Below, in pieces: positions 40,698 through 49,702 of a stretch of DNA of 64,000 bases. A program made the translations under genes and the position numbers. Origin of the DNA: Desulfovibrio sp. UIB00 (lineage in GTDB: Bacteria > Desulfobacterota > Desulfovibrionia > Desulfovibrionales > Desulfovibrionaceae); assembly GCF_022508225.1 (NCBI RefSeq), contig NZ_JAETXJ010000004.1:124001-188000 (forward strand), in the 5' to 3' direction. Every line of letters begins with the position of its first letter. Positions within the stretch are counted from its first letter, which is position 1. The notes beneath the pieces were generated by a model, which saw only the letters and a list, made by a program, of their open reading frames with translations, did no database searches and had not been told where the DNA came from.

Positions 40698-42146
40698 CTA
40701 ATGCAGCAGATTATATTCCTGCAGTTTACGATACAATGTGGCGCTGCTGATGCCCAGACGCTGAGCCAGAAGTTTTTTCTGCTCCGTGCTGGCAGCTGCG
40801 CAGATCAGGCGCTTCAAAAGCTGTTTTTCGTGCGCTGCGAGCATTTCCTTGAGCGTTGTTGCAGACGATGCTCCCGACCGCCTAGCAAAAAAATGCTGCG
40901 GCAAATCATTGGCCCGTATCAGCGGGCCTTCAACAACGTTAACAAGATATTCAATGATATTGCGCAATTCACGCACATTCCCCGGCCAGTCATGGCTCAT
41001 AAACGCGTCAAAAGCCGCAGGGTCAAGCCCGCGTATGTCGCGGCGCAGCTCACGTCGGTAGCGGGCAAGAAAGCTCTCGATAAAAACAGGGATATCCTCG
41101 CGGCGCTGACGCAATGGCGGTATATGGATGGGGATGACATTCAGGCGGTAATACAGATCGTTGCGAAAGGTCCCCTGAGCGACCATTTCCTGCAAATTGC
41201 GGTTGCTGGCGCAGACAATGCGCACATTCACCGGGATGGACGCGGAGCCGCCCACCCGCTGCACGCATTTATCCTGAAGCACGCGCAGCAGTTTGGCCTG
41301 CACGGGCAAGGGCATCTCGCCCACTTCGTCCAGAAACAGCGTACTTTCATGAGCCAATTCAAACTTGCCCATGCTTCCGCCCTTTCTGGCGCCAGTAAAT
41401 GCGCCTTCTTCGTAGCCAAACAGCTCGCTCTCAACCAGGTTTTCAGGAATGGCCCCGCAGTTTACAGCCGTCATCAGCCGCTTGCCACGCCCGCTCATAC
41501 TGTGGATGGTGCGGGCCAGAACCTCCTTGCCGGTGCCGCTTTCGCCGCTGATCAGCACGGTGGAATCTGATGCTGCGATCTTCTGCACCAGGGCCAGAAT
41601 ATCGCGTATGGCAGCGCTGTTGCCCAGCAGGGGGGTTTCTTCCAGTTGTTTGCGTTCACCGCTCACGACCGCATCAAGCTGGTGCTCAAGAATGCGCGAC
41701 CGTTGCTGCGTGACAAGCTTGCTTTCAATCAGCATGCTCATATATTTGAGGAATTCCTGAAGTTTTTTCTGATTCCCCAGCAGCCGCCCTCGCTCGTCCT
41801 CGTTAAACGCAACAATGCCAATAACGCCAGCCACCTTGTTGTTCAAAAAGATGGGATAGGCCATGTCGGCGAGTTCATTGCAGTTTTCGCGATTGGCGCA
41901 CACGCTGCAAGCCTGATCCATCTGCACGTTTTTGACAAAGGCTGGCTTGCCGGTCTTGAATACTTTGTCGAAAAAAGCACTGTGCGCGATCTTCTGGCTG
42001 ATGAGCGACTCATATTCCGCTGTGCCGCCCACGCGCACCAGATTGCAGTCAACCACGGTAACGGGCGCGTCCAGAATGGAAGCAACCGCAAGCACATAGG
42101 CCTGCACAAAAGGCTGGATTTGCATAAGGCTGGAAAGTTCTGCCAT
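40698..42146 (-). CDS. Sigma54-dependent activator with Cys-bearing sensor domain
   Basis: 482 residues. An N-terminal GAF/PAS-like sensor (about 1-125) contains CSVCANRENC (Cys80, 83, 89) followed by YPIFLNNKVAGVIG. The AAA+ domain has Walker A GESGTGKE, GAFTGA for sigma54 contact, and Walker B TLFLDEVGEM. A Fis-type helix-turn-helix closes the protein (AQRLGISSATLYRKLQEY). It probably activates the TRAP-aldolase genes that follow on the same strand. The cysteine set may bind metal or a [Fe-S] cluster, or sense thiols. ATG 42146 is the likely start; upstream frame lacks similarity. Confidence 0.88.
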   Translation of the reverse strand: MAELSSLMQIQPFVQAYVLAVASILDAPVTVVDCNLVRVGGTAEYESLISQKIAHSAFFDKVFKTGKPAFVKNVQMDQACSVCANRENCNELADMAYPIFLNNKVAGVIGIVAFNEDERGRLLGNQKKLQEFLKYMSMLIESKLVTQQRSRILEHQLDAVVSGERKQLEETPLLGNSAAIRDILALVQKIAASDSTVLISGESGTGKEVLARTIHSMSGRGKRLMTAVNCGAIPENLVESELFGYEEGAFTGARKGGSMGKFELAHESTLFLDEVGEMPLPVQAKLLRVLQDKCVQRVGGSASIPVNVRIVCASNRNLQEMVAQGTFRNDLYYRLNVIPIHIPPLRQRREDIPVFIESFLARYRRELRRDIRGLDPAAFDAFMSHDWPGNVRELRNIIEYLVNVVEGPLIRANDLPQHFFARRSGASSATTLKEMLAAHEKQLLKRLICAAASTEQKKLLAQRLGISSATLYRKLQEYNLLH

Positions 42147-42345
42147 TCCTGCTGCTCTTGGGTAAAAAACTATTTGGAGGATGCAGAACGCATGGCGCGC
42201 CACGGCGAAGCAGCATCTGAAAGTACCTGAGCGATACATTTTGCCCAAGCCAAGCACAAGTCTTGCCCGCTTGCAACCGGGTACTCTCTCTGCCAGTATG
42301 CGCCTCACACCATCGCGGCAGAAAACCGCGCAACAGGAGACAAAG

Positions 42346-43284
42346 GTGAGTATCTTACAGCGCGCTGGCAATGCACTTACCCGTTATATGGGCGTGCTTA
42401 TTCTGACTTGCTCGGCTTTGGCTTTGTGGAAGCCGGAGCTGTTCCGCTGGGTGGCCCCGCATGTTACGCCGCTTCTGGGATGCATCATGTTTGGCATGGG
42501 CATGACCCTGCGACTCAAGGATTTCAGCCTAGTGTTTTCCCAGCCGCGCGCCCTGCTGCTGGGCCTGCTGGCCCAGTTCGGCTGCATGCCGCTGCTGGCC
42601 TTTGCGTTGTGCCATCTGTTCGCCCTGCCGCCCGATCTGGCAATGGGCGTCATCCTTGTGGGCACAGCCCCCGGCGGCACCGCCTCCAATGTGCTGACCT
42701 TTATTGCCAGAGGCGACGTGCCGTATTCCGTGGCGCTTACCTCGCTGACAACCGTTGTTGCACTGGCGCTCATGCCGGTGCTCACATGGCTGCTGGGCGG
42801 CGTGTGGGTTCCTGTAGATATGGGGGCCCTGTTCGTTTCCATCCTTAAAATCGTGGTGATCCCGGTTATTCTGGGCATTGCGGCGCACCGTTACTGCGGC
42901 AGGCTTACAGAGCGGGCCATCCCCTTTTTGCCCCCGATCTCGGCGCTTACCATCACTCTGGTGGTGGCTGGCATCATGGCCATCAATGCTCAAAGCATCC
43001 TTCGCGCCAGCGCCAATATTTTTCTGGTGGTCGTGTGCCATAACCTGCTGGGTCTGGCTTTTGGCTATGCCGTGGGCCGCATCTGGAAATTTGATGAACC
43101 CCGCTGCCGCGCCCTCTGCTTTGAGGTCGGCACACAGAACTCCGGTCTGGCTACGGCCCTCGCGCTGGCGCATTTTTCCCCGATTTCAGCCATTGCGGGC
43201 GCACTGTTCAGCGTATGGCAGAATATTTCCGGCGCGCTGGTCTCAAACTACTTTCACGGTAAAAAACTGAAACCTAACCAGTAA
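42346..43284 (+). CDS. BASS-family sodium-coupled organic anion transporter
   Basis: 312 residues with about nine to ten membrane helices and the BASS/ACR3-like crossing motifs: MGMTLRLKDF, GTAPGGTASNVLTFIARGD and CFEVGTQNSGLATALA. Bacterial members carry pantothenate, ketopantoate or other 2-oxo acids. The start is a GTG at 42346 with AGGAGA seven bases upstream; the frame open to 42181 overlaps the divergent promoter. It is divergent from the sigma54 activator and may belong to the same regulon. Confidence 0.85.
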   Translation: MSILQRAGNALTRYMGVLILTCSALALWKPELFRWVAPHVTPLLGCIMFGMGMTLRLKDFSLVFSQPRALLLGLLAQFGCMPLLAFALCHLFALPPDLAMGVILVGTAPGGTASNVLTFIARGDVPYSVALTSLTTVVALALMPVLTWLLGGVWVPVDMGALFVSILKIVVIPVILGIAAHRYCGRLTERAIPFLPPISALTITLVVAGIMAINAQSILRASANIFLVVVCHNLLGLAFGYAVGRIWKFDEPRCRALCFEVGTQNSGLATALALAHFSPISAIAGALFSVWQNISGALVSNYFHGKKLKPNQ

Positions 43285-43482
43285 CAGAAGCCCTGAGCAG
43301 AGTCGCCTCACCAGACCGAACGCCCCTCCACGAGCTGCCGGGCTTTGACTCTGGCGCGGTGCTGTGCCAAGTTGTCCGCAGCCGTCCGCCGCTGGCAGGT
43401 CATATACCATTGGCTAACCTCACAGCAGGCCAACGGCCCAGTACCTTGAACCCTTACCAGCAATTTTGAAGAAGGAAGCGCC

Positions 43483-43863
43483 ATGAGCAAGGAAGCCATC
43501 AGCACGAGCAAAGCCCCCGGGGCAGTCGGCCCTTACAGCCAGGGCATCAAGACCGGCAACATGTTCTTCTTTTCCGGCCAGATTCCCATTGATCCCGCCA
43601 TCGGCAAGCTGGTGGAAGGCGATGTGAGCGCTCAGGCGGAACAGGCCTGCAAAAACGTTATGGCATTGCTGGAGTCTCAGGGCCTGACCGCCGCCAATGT
43701 GGTCAAAACCACCGTATTCATCACCGATATGGGCAACTTTGCGGCTGTCAACGACGTGTACAAAAAGTATTTCACTGCTCCCTGCCCCGCGCGTTCATGC
43801 GTTGAGGTCAGCAAGCTGCCGCTTGGCGCGCAGGTTGAAATTGAGGCCATTGCCACGCTGTAA
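43483..43863 (+). CDS. ridA: RidA-family enamine/imine deaminase
   Basis: 126 residues, full length for RidA (YjgF/YER057c). Conserved GPYSQGIKTGN, FFSGQIPIDP and the active-site arginine and glutamate in PARSCVEVSKLPLGAQVEIEA are present. It hydrolyses reactive 2-aminoacrylate and similar intermediates made by PLP enzymes. GAAGGAAGC precedes the ATG. About 200 bases separate it from the BASS gene, so it may have its own promoter. Confidence 0.93.
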   Translation: MSKEAISTSKAPGAVGPYSQGIKTGNMFFFSGQIPIDPAIGKLVEGDVSAQAEQACKNVMALLESQGLTAANVVKTTVFITDMGNFAAVNDVYKKYFTAPCPARSCVEVSKLPLGAQVEIEAIATL

Positions 43864-43900
43864 TTTTCAGCGGCAACACGGGCGGCATGCCCCGGCATTC

Positions 43901-43950
43901 AACCGCAACGAGGCTCTTGCTTGCAAGCCGCCGCGTTGCGGTTTGTTTGT
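43901..43950 (+). terminator. Terminator after ridA
   Basis: AACCGCAACG / CGTTGCGGTT (43901-43910 with 43934-43943) forms a 10-bp stem with an inner partial stem, followed by TGTTTGT. Confidence 0.6.
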
Positions 43951-44056
43951 GGCACGCCGCAACACCAACACAGCCGCATCTGAGCGCTTTGTTGATTTAC
44001 AGATGCTGCAAAATAGTGGAATATGCAGAAGATTAACGGCAAATGCGAGGCGCGGT

Positions 44057-44818
44057 ATGGATGACCGACAGTCGGATATCACTAGGCAGTATGCCCTGCA
44101 TATGCAGAAGCAGCTTGTGCAGCACTGCCTTGCCCCCTGGCCCCGCCGTGGCCGCACCCTGCTTGAGGTGAACTGCGGGCGCGGCGAGCTGTTGCCCCTG
44201 CTGTGGGAATACGGTTTTGACATGACCGCCACGGAGCACACCCCCGAGTTGCGGGCAGAGGCGAGCCGCATGGCTGACCGCGCAGAAGTGCTGGCCGCCG
44301 CTGATGATCACCTGCCCTTTGATGATGACGAATTTGACTGGGTTGTGCTGCACCTTGCTTCACCCAGCGCCGAAAGCACACGCAAGGCCATAGCCGAGTC
44401 GCTGCGCGTGGCCTCCGCAGGCCTTGCCCTCACATTCTGGAACTCGGCTTCGCTTCCCTTTATGCTCCACCTGCTTGGTGGCCGCAAAACCGCATGGCCC
44501 GGCCCGACCTTCTGCTGGTGGCAGATATGGCGGACGCTCAGAAGCCTTTCGGCTGGCCGCATCAGCGGGGCAAGCGTTCTTGCCGCGCCGCAGGGCACCT
44601 GGAATGCATCATGCGCCCTTTCCGGTTGTAACAGGGTCTTGCCCTGGCTGCCCATGGGAGCATGGGGCATTATCCGTATCGACATGGCAAAATCCCGCCC
44701 GGTCACGCCGCTGCCTTTACGACTCGGACGCAGACGTATGCGCCGCGCAGAGCCTGTTCTGGAATGCGGCCACAAATCTCAGGCCAAGGCTGCCGACACA
44801 GAGAGGAAAGCGCCATGA
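44057..44818 (+). CDS. Class I SAM-dependent methyltransferase
   Basis: 253 residues. Motif I is LLEVNCGRGELLP (about 37-49), acidic post-I TATEHTPEL, motif II DDDEFDWVVLHLA. This is the generic UbiE/COQ5-like fold (Methyltransf_11); substrate is unknown. The C-terminus is basic (RLGRRRMRRAE). The frame is open to 43697 across ridA, but ATG 44057 has GAGGCGCGG upstream. Its last codons overlap the next gene by four bases (ATGA), so the two are coupled. Confidence 0.82.
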   Translation: MDDRQSDITRQYALHMQKQLVQHCLAPWPRRGRTLLEVNCGRGELLPLLWEYGFDMTATEHTPELRAEASRMADRAEVLAAADDHLPFDDDEFDWVVLHLASPSAESTRKAIAESLRVASAGLALTFWNSASLPFMLHLLGGRKTAWPGPTFCWWQIWRTLRSLSAGRISGASVLAAPQGTWNASCALSGCNRVLPWLPMGAWGIIRIDMAKSRPVTPLPLRLGRRRMRRAEPVLECGHKSQAKAADTERKAP

Positions 44819-45873
44819 ACCTGCCCTTTATTGCCCCCCTTGTGGCATTCATACGCCAGCACCTGCTGGCGCTGGCCGCAGTGCTGCTTGTGATTCTGGC
44901 GGCGGTGGGCGGATTCAGCGGCTGGCGGTACTACCAGTACAGGCAGACTGCCGAATTTGCCTTTGCGCAGATAAAGGACGCCCTGCACCCGGCCAAACCC
45001 ACAGAACTTGCGCAAGGCATAAACTTTGACGCCATTTCCCTGCCCCTGGCCAAGGCCATTGCAGAGCATTACCCCTTTTTAAAAAAGGGGCCGAACCAGT
45101 TGCGTGATCTGAGCGACATGATTCAGGTTGGTCTGCTCAAGCAGGCGCGCGTCAAGGAAGAGCCCGTCAAGGAAGAAACTGATGAACTGGTGCGCCTCAG
45201 AACCCCCCTGTACGTTCTGCCGCCAAACTTTTTTACCCAGCTTTTTACAACCATGACCTTGCAGAATTCCACGGAGAATACAGCGCTGATAGCAGCGCAG
45301 ATTCGCCACCCCGTGCTGAACAAACAGTTTTCAGTGCTGCTGCGCATGGACAAAACCCCAGAGGGATGGAAGCTGGACGACATGGTCAATGCCGAGGAGC
45401 TTGTTCGCCAGTTCCGCGAGTTCCAGATGGAGCGCATGGTCGCGCAACGGCAACTGCTTCTTGACAAAAATGCCAAGATAAAAAAACGCATGGAAGATAC
45501 ACTTCCTCTCAAAGCCTGCACCGCCAGCGCAGGTTTGATTTCAGACGGAAAGACGCTTCTTGTCGTGGTGGACGTGCAAAGCAAGAATATCAGCACGATC
45601 CCCGTCAACAACGTGGATCTTTCGGTCAAGATTTTTGCGCCGGACGGCAAGGAGCTGATGCAGCGTTTTCTTAACGCCGTGCAGCCCACATTCCCTGGTG
45701 ATACGTTTGAACGCAGATGGACAATTGAAGTTGACGGTACAAGCCCGCTTGGCAAATCCATTGTGGCAGCGCGCAAACTCACCTGCGAAGCTTCGTGGAA
45801 AACTCTGGGCCTCGCCAATGGAGAGATGCTGCACTTTACCATAGCGCCTGATCTGCTGGAAGAATTTCAGTAG
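44815..45873 (+). CDS. Membrane-anchored DUF2939-like protein
   Basis: 352 residues with one N-terminal membrane helix (about 14-36) and then a segment WRYYQYRQTAEFAFAQIKDAL resembling DUF2939, proteins of unknown role. The remainder (about 190-352) is mixed alpha/beta without a family I recognise. It should face the periplasm. Translation is coupled to the methyltransferase gene by an ATGA overlap. Confidence 0.7.
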   Translation: MNLPFIAPLVAFIRQHLLALAAVLLVILAAVGGFSGWRYYQYRQTAEFAFAQIKDALHPAKPTELAQGINFDAISLPLAKAIAEHYPFLKKGPNQLRDLSDMIQVGLLKQARVKEEPVKEETDELVRLRTPLYVLPPNFFTQLFTTMTLQNSTENTALIAAQIRHPVLNKQFSVLLRMDKTPEGWKLDDMVNAEELVRQFREFQMERMVAQRQLLLDKNAKIKKRMEDTLPLKACTASAGLISDGKTLLVVVDVQSKNISTIPVNNVDLSVKIFAPDGKELMQRFLNAVQPTFPGDTFERRWTIEVDGTSPLGKSIVAARKLTCEASWKTLGLANGEMLHFTIAPDLLEEFQ

Positions 45874-45991
45874 TTTTCACAGTCACCTGTCCACTATGCC
45901 CTTTTCTCGCGCAGGCGAATGTGTCATAGTGATGCGGTTGGCGGGCCGCACAACGCCCGTGCCAGCCTACATAAACTCAAGGAGCCGCAAA

Positions 45992-46738
45992 ATGTCGGGC
46001 CTCAGCCGTTCCATACACCTTACGGTGCATATCCATAAAGATCCTGCCGCCATGGCCGAACGCGCCGCCCACATTCTGGCGGCAGCCTGCGAAGAAGCCA
46101 TTGCCGACAGGGGTGTTTTCAGAATCGCGCTCTCCGGCGGGCAGACCCCCACGCCGCTTTTCCGCCTGCTGGCGGGCAAAGACTGGGCAGATCGCCTCCC
46201 TTGGGACAAAATGACCTTTTACTGGGTGGACGAACGCTGCGTTGGCCCTGACCATCCTGACAGCAACTACGGGCTGGCGCGCCGCGAACTGCTGAGCATG
46301 GTTCCTGCCATGCACTTTTTCCGCATGCGCGGTGAGGAAGACCCCGTTGAAGCAGCCGTCAAATACGAGCAGCAGATCCGCGCCGAATTCAATCTCGGCC
46401 CGCAGGAACTGCCCCGCTTTGACTTCATGCTGCTGGGCATGGGCGAAGACGGTCACACTGGCTCAATTTTTCCCAATTCGCCCGCTCTTGCCGAGCGCAA
46501 GCGCCTTGTCATTGACCAGTACGTGCCCGAACGCAAGGCCGACCGCCTCACGCTCACCCTGCCCGTCATCAATAACGCCCGCTGCTGCATGTTCCTCGTG
46601 ACCGGCAAGGAAAAGCACGATGTGCTTTCGCGCGCGCTCAACCTCCTGGCCGAACCCACCCTGCCCGCACAAAAGGTGCGCCCCGGATTTGGCGAACTGA
46701 TCTGGGTTGTGGACGAGGCCGCCGCCCGAGGCGAATAA
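45992..46738 (+). CDS. pgl: 6-phosphogluconolactonase
   Basis: 248 residues of the DevB/Pgl type. Motifs: RIALSGGQTPTPLFRLLA, FYWVDERCVGPDHPDSNYG and MLLGMGEDGHTGSIFP. It hydrolyses 6-phosphogluconolactone in the oxidative pentose phosphate pathway. ATG 45992 has AAGGAG eight bases upstream. No zwf or gnd is adjacent. A terminator follows. Confidence 0.92.
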   Translation: MSGLSRSIHLTVHIHKDPAAMAERAAHILAAACEEAIADRGVFRIALSGGQTPTPLFRLLAGKDWADRLPWDKMTFYWVDERCVGPDHPDSNYGLARRELLSMVPAMHFFRMRGEEDPVEAAVKYEQQIRAEFNLGPQELPRFDFMLLGMGEDGHTGSIFPNSPALAERKRLVIDQYVPERKADRLTLTLPVINNARCCMFLVTGKEKHDVLSRALNLLAEPTLPAQKVRPGFGELIWVVDEAAARGE

Positions 46739-46763
46739 GCCACCCCATTCACGGATATCTCAA

Positions 46764-46797
46764 ACAAAGCCACCCGCCACCGGGTGGCTTTGTTTTG
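46764..46797 (+). terminator. Terminator after pgl
   Basis: A 13-bp perfect stem ACAAAGCCACCCG / CGGGTGGCTTTGT (46764-46776 with 46781-46793), loop CCAC, followed by TTTT. Confidence 0.88.
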
Positions 46798-46858
46798 ATC
46801 CCTGCCAAGCAAATGCAGGCCCTGCACATTCCATCAAATGTGGCAATACTGAAAACGC

Positions 46859-46886
46859 AAAAGCTCCTTTTTCAAGGAGCTTTTTA
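46859..46886. terminator. Bidirectional terminator before the M15 peptidase gene end
   Basis: AAAAGCTCCTT / AAGGAGCTTTT (46859-46869 with 46874-46884), four-base loop, T-rich on both sides. It probably ends the minus-strand gene at 46936. Confidence 0.8.
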
Positions 46887-46935
46887 TTATCAGCCTGCAA
46901 GCTGCATGAGCGGAAAAACGTTCTTTCTGCCTGCG

Positions 46936-48045
46936 TTATGGAGCAACGGCAGCATCGTCACCAGCAGGCTTTGCCTCTACAGCAGGGCTGACGGGCGGCT
47001 GCTCTGAAGGCGGCGTTTCGGCCTTGTCCGGTTTCTGCACGGGCTTCCGTACTGTCTTGTGCGCGGGCTTCCGGGCAATATCCGGGGCTGCCTCCTGTAC
47101 GGGTTCCTGTGAAAGTTCCTGTATGGGCAAGGGTTCCAAGCCCTGCCACACGCGGGCCTTGCAGATGACTTCCGGCCTGTATTCAAAGTGCATCAGATCA
47201 TATTCGTGCCATTTGCCGCCCCAGATAAAGCCCTCGTTTTCAAAGGCTGCCACGATGGCGGAGGGATAGCTTTGTTGCAAGGGGTGCGGCCGCAGTTTGC
47301 TCCAGCGCCAGTAGGTGGCAATGCCGGGGCTGATGTCAAAGGCAATGCCGAACGCGTGAGGGCTCAGGCGGTTCTCGCCCGCAATGCGCCGCCACGCGAA
47401 CCCGCCGTCCATTTTCAGCAGGGTTTTCAGGCGAGGATCCTGAACGGCTTGCGGGGCAAGATTGGCGTTTGCTCTATTCATGGCATGCGCCGCTGCGGGT
47501 GAAAGATGCAGATGTTGCCCCAGCAGGCGGGCTTGAACCAAGTGCCCTCCAACAGCCTTGGGCGTTGAGCCGTAAAGGGCTTGCAGCAGATCGTAGGAAC
47601 GCCGCCGCCCCGGCGAAACACCCAGAGGGGTATCGGGCCGCTGCGGCTCCAGAGGATAGGGCTCAGCCATGCTCGCCCGCACGCTCACCACCCACTCGGA
47701 TTCCTGCGAACCAGCCAAGGGGGCCGCACCCGGCGCAACGTTATACAGCACGCGCCGGCCATCGTTAAACACCAGCCACTGGCCCTGCGCGTCCGTCGTC
47801 ATGTTTGTGATCTGCGGATAGGCCCGCCGCAGGCAATAAAAATCCACCTGCGCGGCATCATCGAGCCCTGCGGGCAGATCTGCGGCGTCAATGAGGCCGT
47901 TGCCAGCCCCAGTGGTCCGGCTTGCAGGCGTTGCATTGGCAGACGCCGCTATCGGCGCACTGGAGGGCGCACTGGATGACACAGCCGTCTCGGCCTGCGC
48001 GACATGGGCACAGCACAAAAAAATAAAAAGCAGCAATATTGGCAT
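46936..48045 (-). CDS. Exported M15-family peptidase (VanY/endolysin-like) with Pro/Lys-rich tail
   Basis: 369 residues with a signal peptide (MPILLLFIFLCCAHVAQA). The peptidase domain (about 150-300) has the zinc motif SPHAFGIAFDIS (SxHxxGxAxD) and the distal WHEYDLMHFEY histidine of the M15 D-Ala-D-Ala or L-Ala-D-Glu peptidases. It should trim peptidoglycan stem peptides in the periplasm. The last 65 residues are a Pro/Lys/Glu/Ala-rich tail with repeated KPV/KPA elements, perhaps wall-binding. AGGG precedes the ATG. Confidence 0.82.
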   Translation of the reverse strand: MPILLLFIFLCCAHVAQAETAVSSSAPSSAPIAASANATPASRTTGAGNGLIDAADLPAGLDDAAQVDFYCLRRAYPQITNMTTDAQGQWLVFNDGRRVLYNVAPGAAPLAGSQESEWVVSVRASMAEPYPLEPQRPDTPLGVSPGRRRSYDLLQALYGSTPKAVGGHLVQARLLGQHLHLSPAAAHAMNRANANLAPQAVQDPRLKTLLKMDGGFAWRRIAGENRLSPHAFGIAFDISPGIATYWRWSKLRPHPLQQSYPSAIVAAFENEGFIWGGKWHEYDLMHFEYRPEVICKARVWQGLEPLPIQELSQEPVQEAAPDIARKPAHKTVRKPVQKPDKAETPPSEQPPVSPAVEAKPAGDDAAVAP

Positions 48046-48104
48046 GAAGGCACCCTAGCCGCCCCTGGCTTGTCAAGGCAAGCGCTTTTGCGTACATCTG
48101 CGCC

Positions 48105-49577
48105 ATGTCTGCCTGGAAATTTTATCTGGTCACGTTCGGCTGCAAGGTCAATCAGTACGAAACCCAATCACTGCGCGAAGCCTGGCTTGCCCAGGGCGGC
48201 GAGGAATGCAGCGCCCCTGCCGAGGCGGATGTGGTGTGCGTCAACAGTTGCGCCATCACCTCCAAGGGCGAGAGGGACGCACGCAATGCCGTGTTCCGCC
48301 TGCGCAGAGAGGCTCCCTCCTCGCGCCTGATTCTCACCGGTTGCGCAGCGCGGCTCTTTGCCGATTACAAACCGCGTCCCGGCGCCATTTGGGCCGCCCC
48401 GGATCTGCTGGTGCCGCAGGAAGAAAAAAGCCGCCTGCTGCATGGCCCATGGGCCGACCTTGACGGAGAGGGCGTCGCCCCGTCTGCAGGGATGCCGGAT
48501 GCTACCACACCTCCGCCCACTGTTGCCGCCTCGACGCCCGCACAGGCCGAGGCGCAAGCAAGCAAGCAGGCCTTTCCGCCATTTCAGATTTCCGCCTTCA
48601 AGCGCGCTCGCCCGGTACTGAAAGTGCAGGATGGCTGCGCCCACCGCTGCACCTACTGCATTGTTCCCTCGACGCGCGGCAAACCGCGCAGCCGCCCGGT
48701 GGACGAAATCGTTTCCGAGGCACGCCGGCTGTTGCAGGCAGGCCATGCGGAAATCATGGTTTCCGGCATCAATCTGGGGCAGTACGGACGCGGCACGGAT
48801 ACGGGCGACTTCTGGAACCTGCTGCGCACGCTTGACGCGGCCCTTGCGCCGGAATTTGCCGGGCAGGCCCGCCTGCGCATCAGTTCGCTGGAACCCGGTC
48901 AGCTCGATCAGCATGGGCTGGACGCCCTGCTTGCCTGCCGCATGCTCTGCCCGCACCTGCATATTTCTTTGCAGCACGGCAGTCAGGCGGTGCTCAAACG
49001 CATGGGGCGCGGGCATTACACCCCGGCCATGCTGGAGCATGCCGTGAGCGCTCTGGCCTCGCACTGGCCCATCATGGGCCTGGGCGCGGATATCATCGCG
49101 GGCTTTCCCGGCGAAACGGAAGACGACATGCGCCAGTTACTGGAACTGATCGACCGCCTGCCCATGAGCTACGCCCACGTGTTCCCCTATTCGCGGCGGC
49201 CCGGCACGGCGGCAGACCGCTTTGACGGGCAGATCCCCCACAGCCTCAAACTTGAGCGCGCTGCCCGCCTGCGCGAAGCCGTGGGCCGCAAGCAGCAGGC
49301 CTTTCTGGCAGAGCAGCTCAAACTGCCCCGCATGCTGGTGGCGGCTGACAATCCGCAGGCATTTGCGGACTCCGCAACAGATGCGGCACCCATGCCGGAA
49401 TCTGCGGGCAAGCCCAAGAAAAACTCCGTGAAGGGCGTGAACGAATACTACGCCGCCTGCTCCATCCGCCTGCCCGCACAAGGCAAACGGCCCGATGCGG
49501 ATGCCGGACTGTTGCCCGCGCGGCCCGTGGCCCTTACCGAAAAGGGGCTGGTGGTGGAGCTGATAGAACAAAAATAA
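48105..49577 (+). CDS. mtaB: MtaB-like tRNA methylthiotransferase
   Basis: 490 residues of the MiaB-like radical SAM family, MtaB branch, which adds a methylthio group to t6A37 of tRNA. The UPF0004 domain (FGCKVNQYE, CVNSCAIT, LTGCAA) binds one cluster, and the radical SAM motif CAHRCTYC binds the other. Two low-complexity insertions occur: about residues 122-160 (Pro/Ala/Thr) before the radical SAM core and about 415-440 before the TRAM-like end. No clear Shine-Dalgarno at ATG 48105. Confidence 0.87.
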   Translation: MSAWKFYLVTFGCKVNQYETQSLREAWLAQGGEECSAPAEADVVCVNSCAITSKGERDARNAVFRLRREAPSSRLILTGCAARLFADYKPRPGAIWAAPDLLVPQEEKSRLLHGPWADLDGEGVAPSAGMPDATTPPPTVAASTPAQAEAQASKQAFPPFQISAFKRARPVLKVQDGCAHRCTYCIVPSTRGKPRSRPVDEIVSEARRLLQAGHAEIMVSGINLGQYGRGTDTGDFWNLLRTLDAALAPEFAGQARLRISSLEPGQLDQHGLDALLACRMLCPHLHISLQHGSQAVLKRMGRGHYTPAMLEHAVSALASHWPIMGLGADIIAGFPGETEDDMRQLLELIDRLPMSYAHVFPYSRRPGTAADRFDGQIPHSLKLERAARLREAVGRKQQAFLAEQLKLPRMLVAADNPQAFADSATDAAPMPESAGKPKKNSVKGVNEYYAACSIRLPAQGKRPDADAGLLPARPVALTEKGLVVELIEQK

Positions 49578-49610
49578 ATGCAGTGCCGCAGTGTCTCTGT
49601 ACACTGCATA

Positions 49611-49645
49611 AAAGAAAAGGAGAGCATGGCTCTCCTTTTCTTTTA
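49611..49645 (+). terminator. Terminator after mtaB
   Basis: A 15-bp perfect stem AAAGAAAAGGAGAGC / GCTCTCCTTTTCTTT (49611-49625 with 49629-49643), loop of three bases. Purine-rich on one arm, T-rich on the other; may act in both directions. Confidence 0.85.
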
Positions 49646-49702
49646 TCTGTATAAAACCCGCTGCTCTTTCGGTGAACCCCTTACAGGCCCCCCGCAAGCA
49701 GG

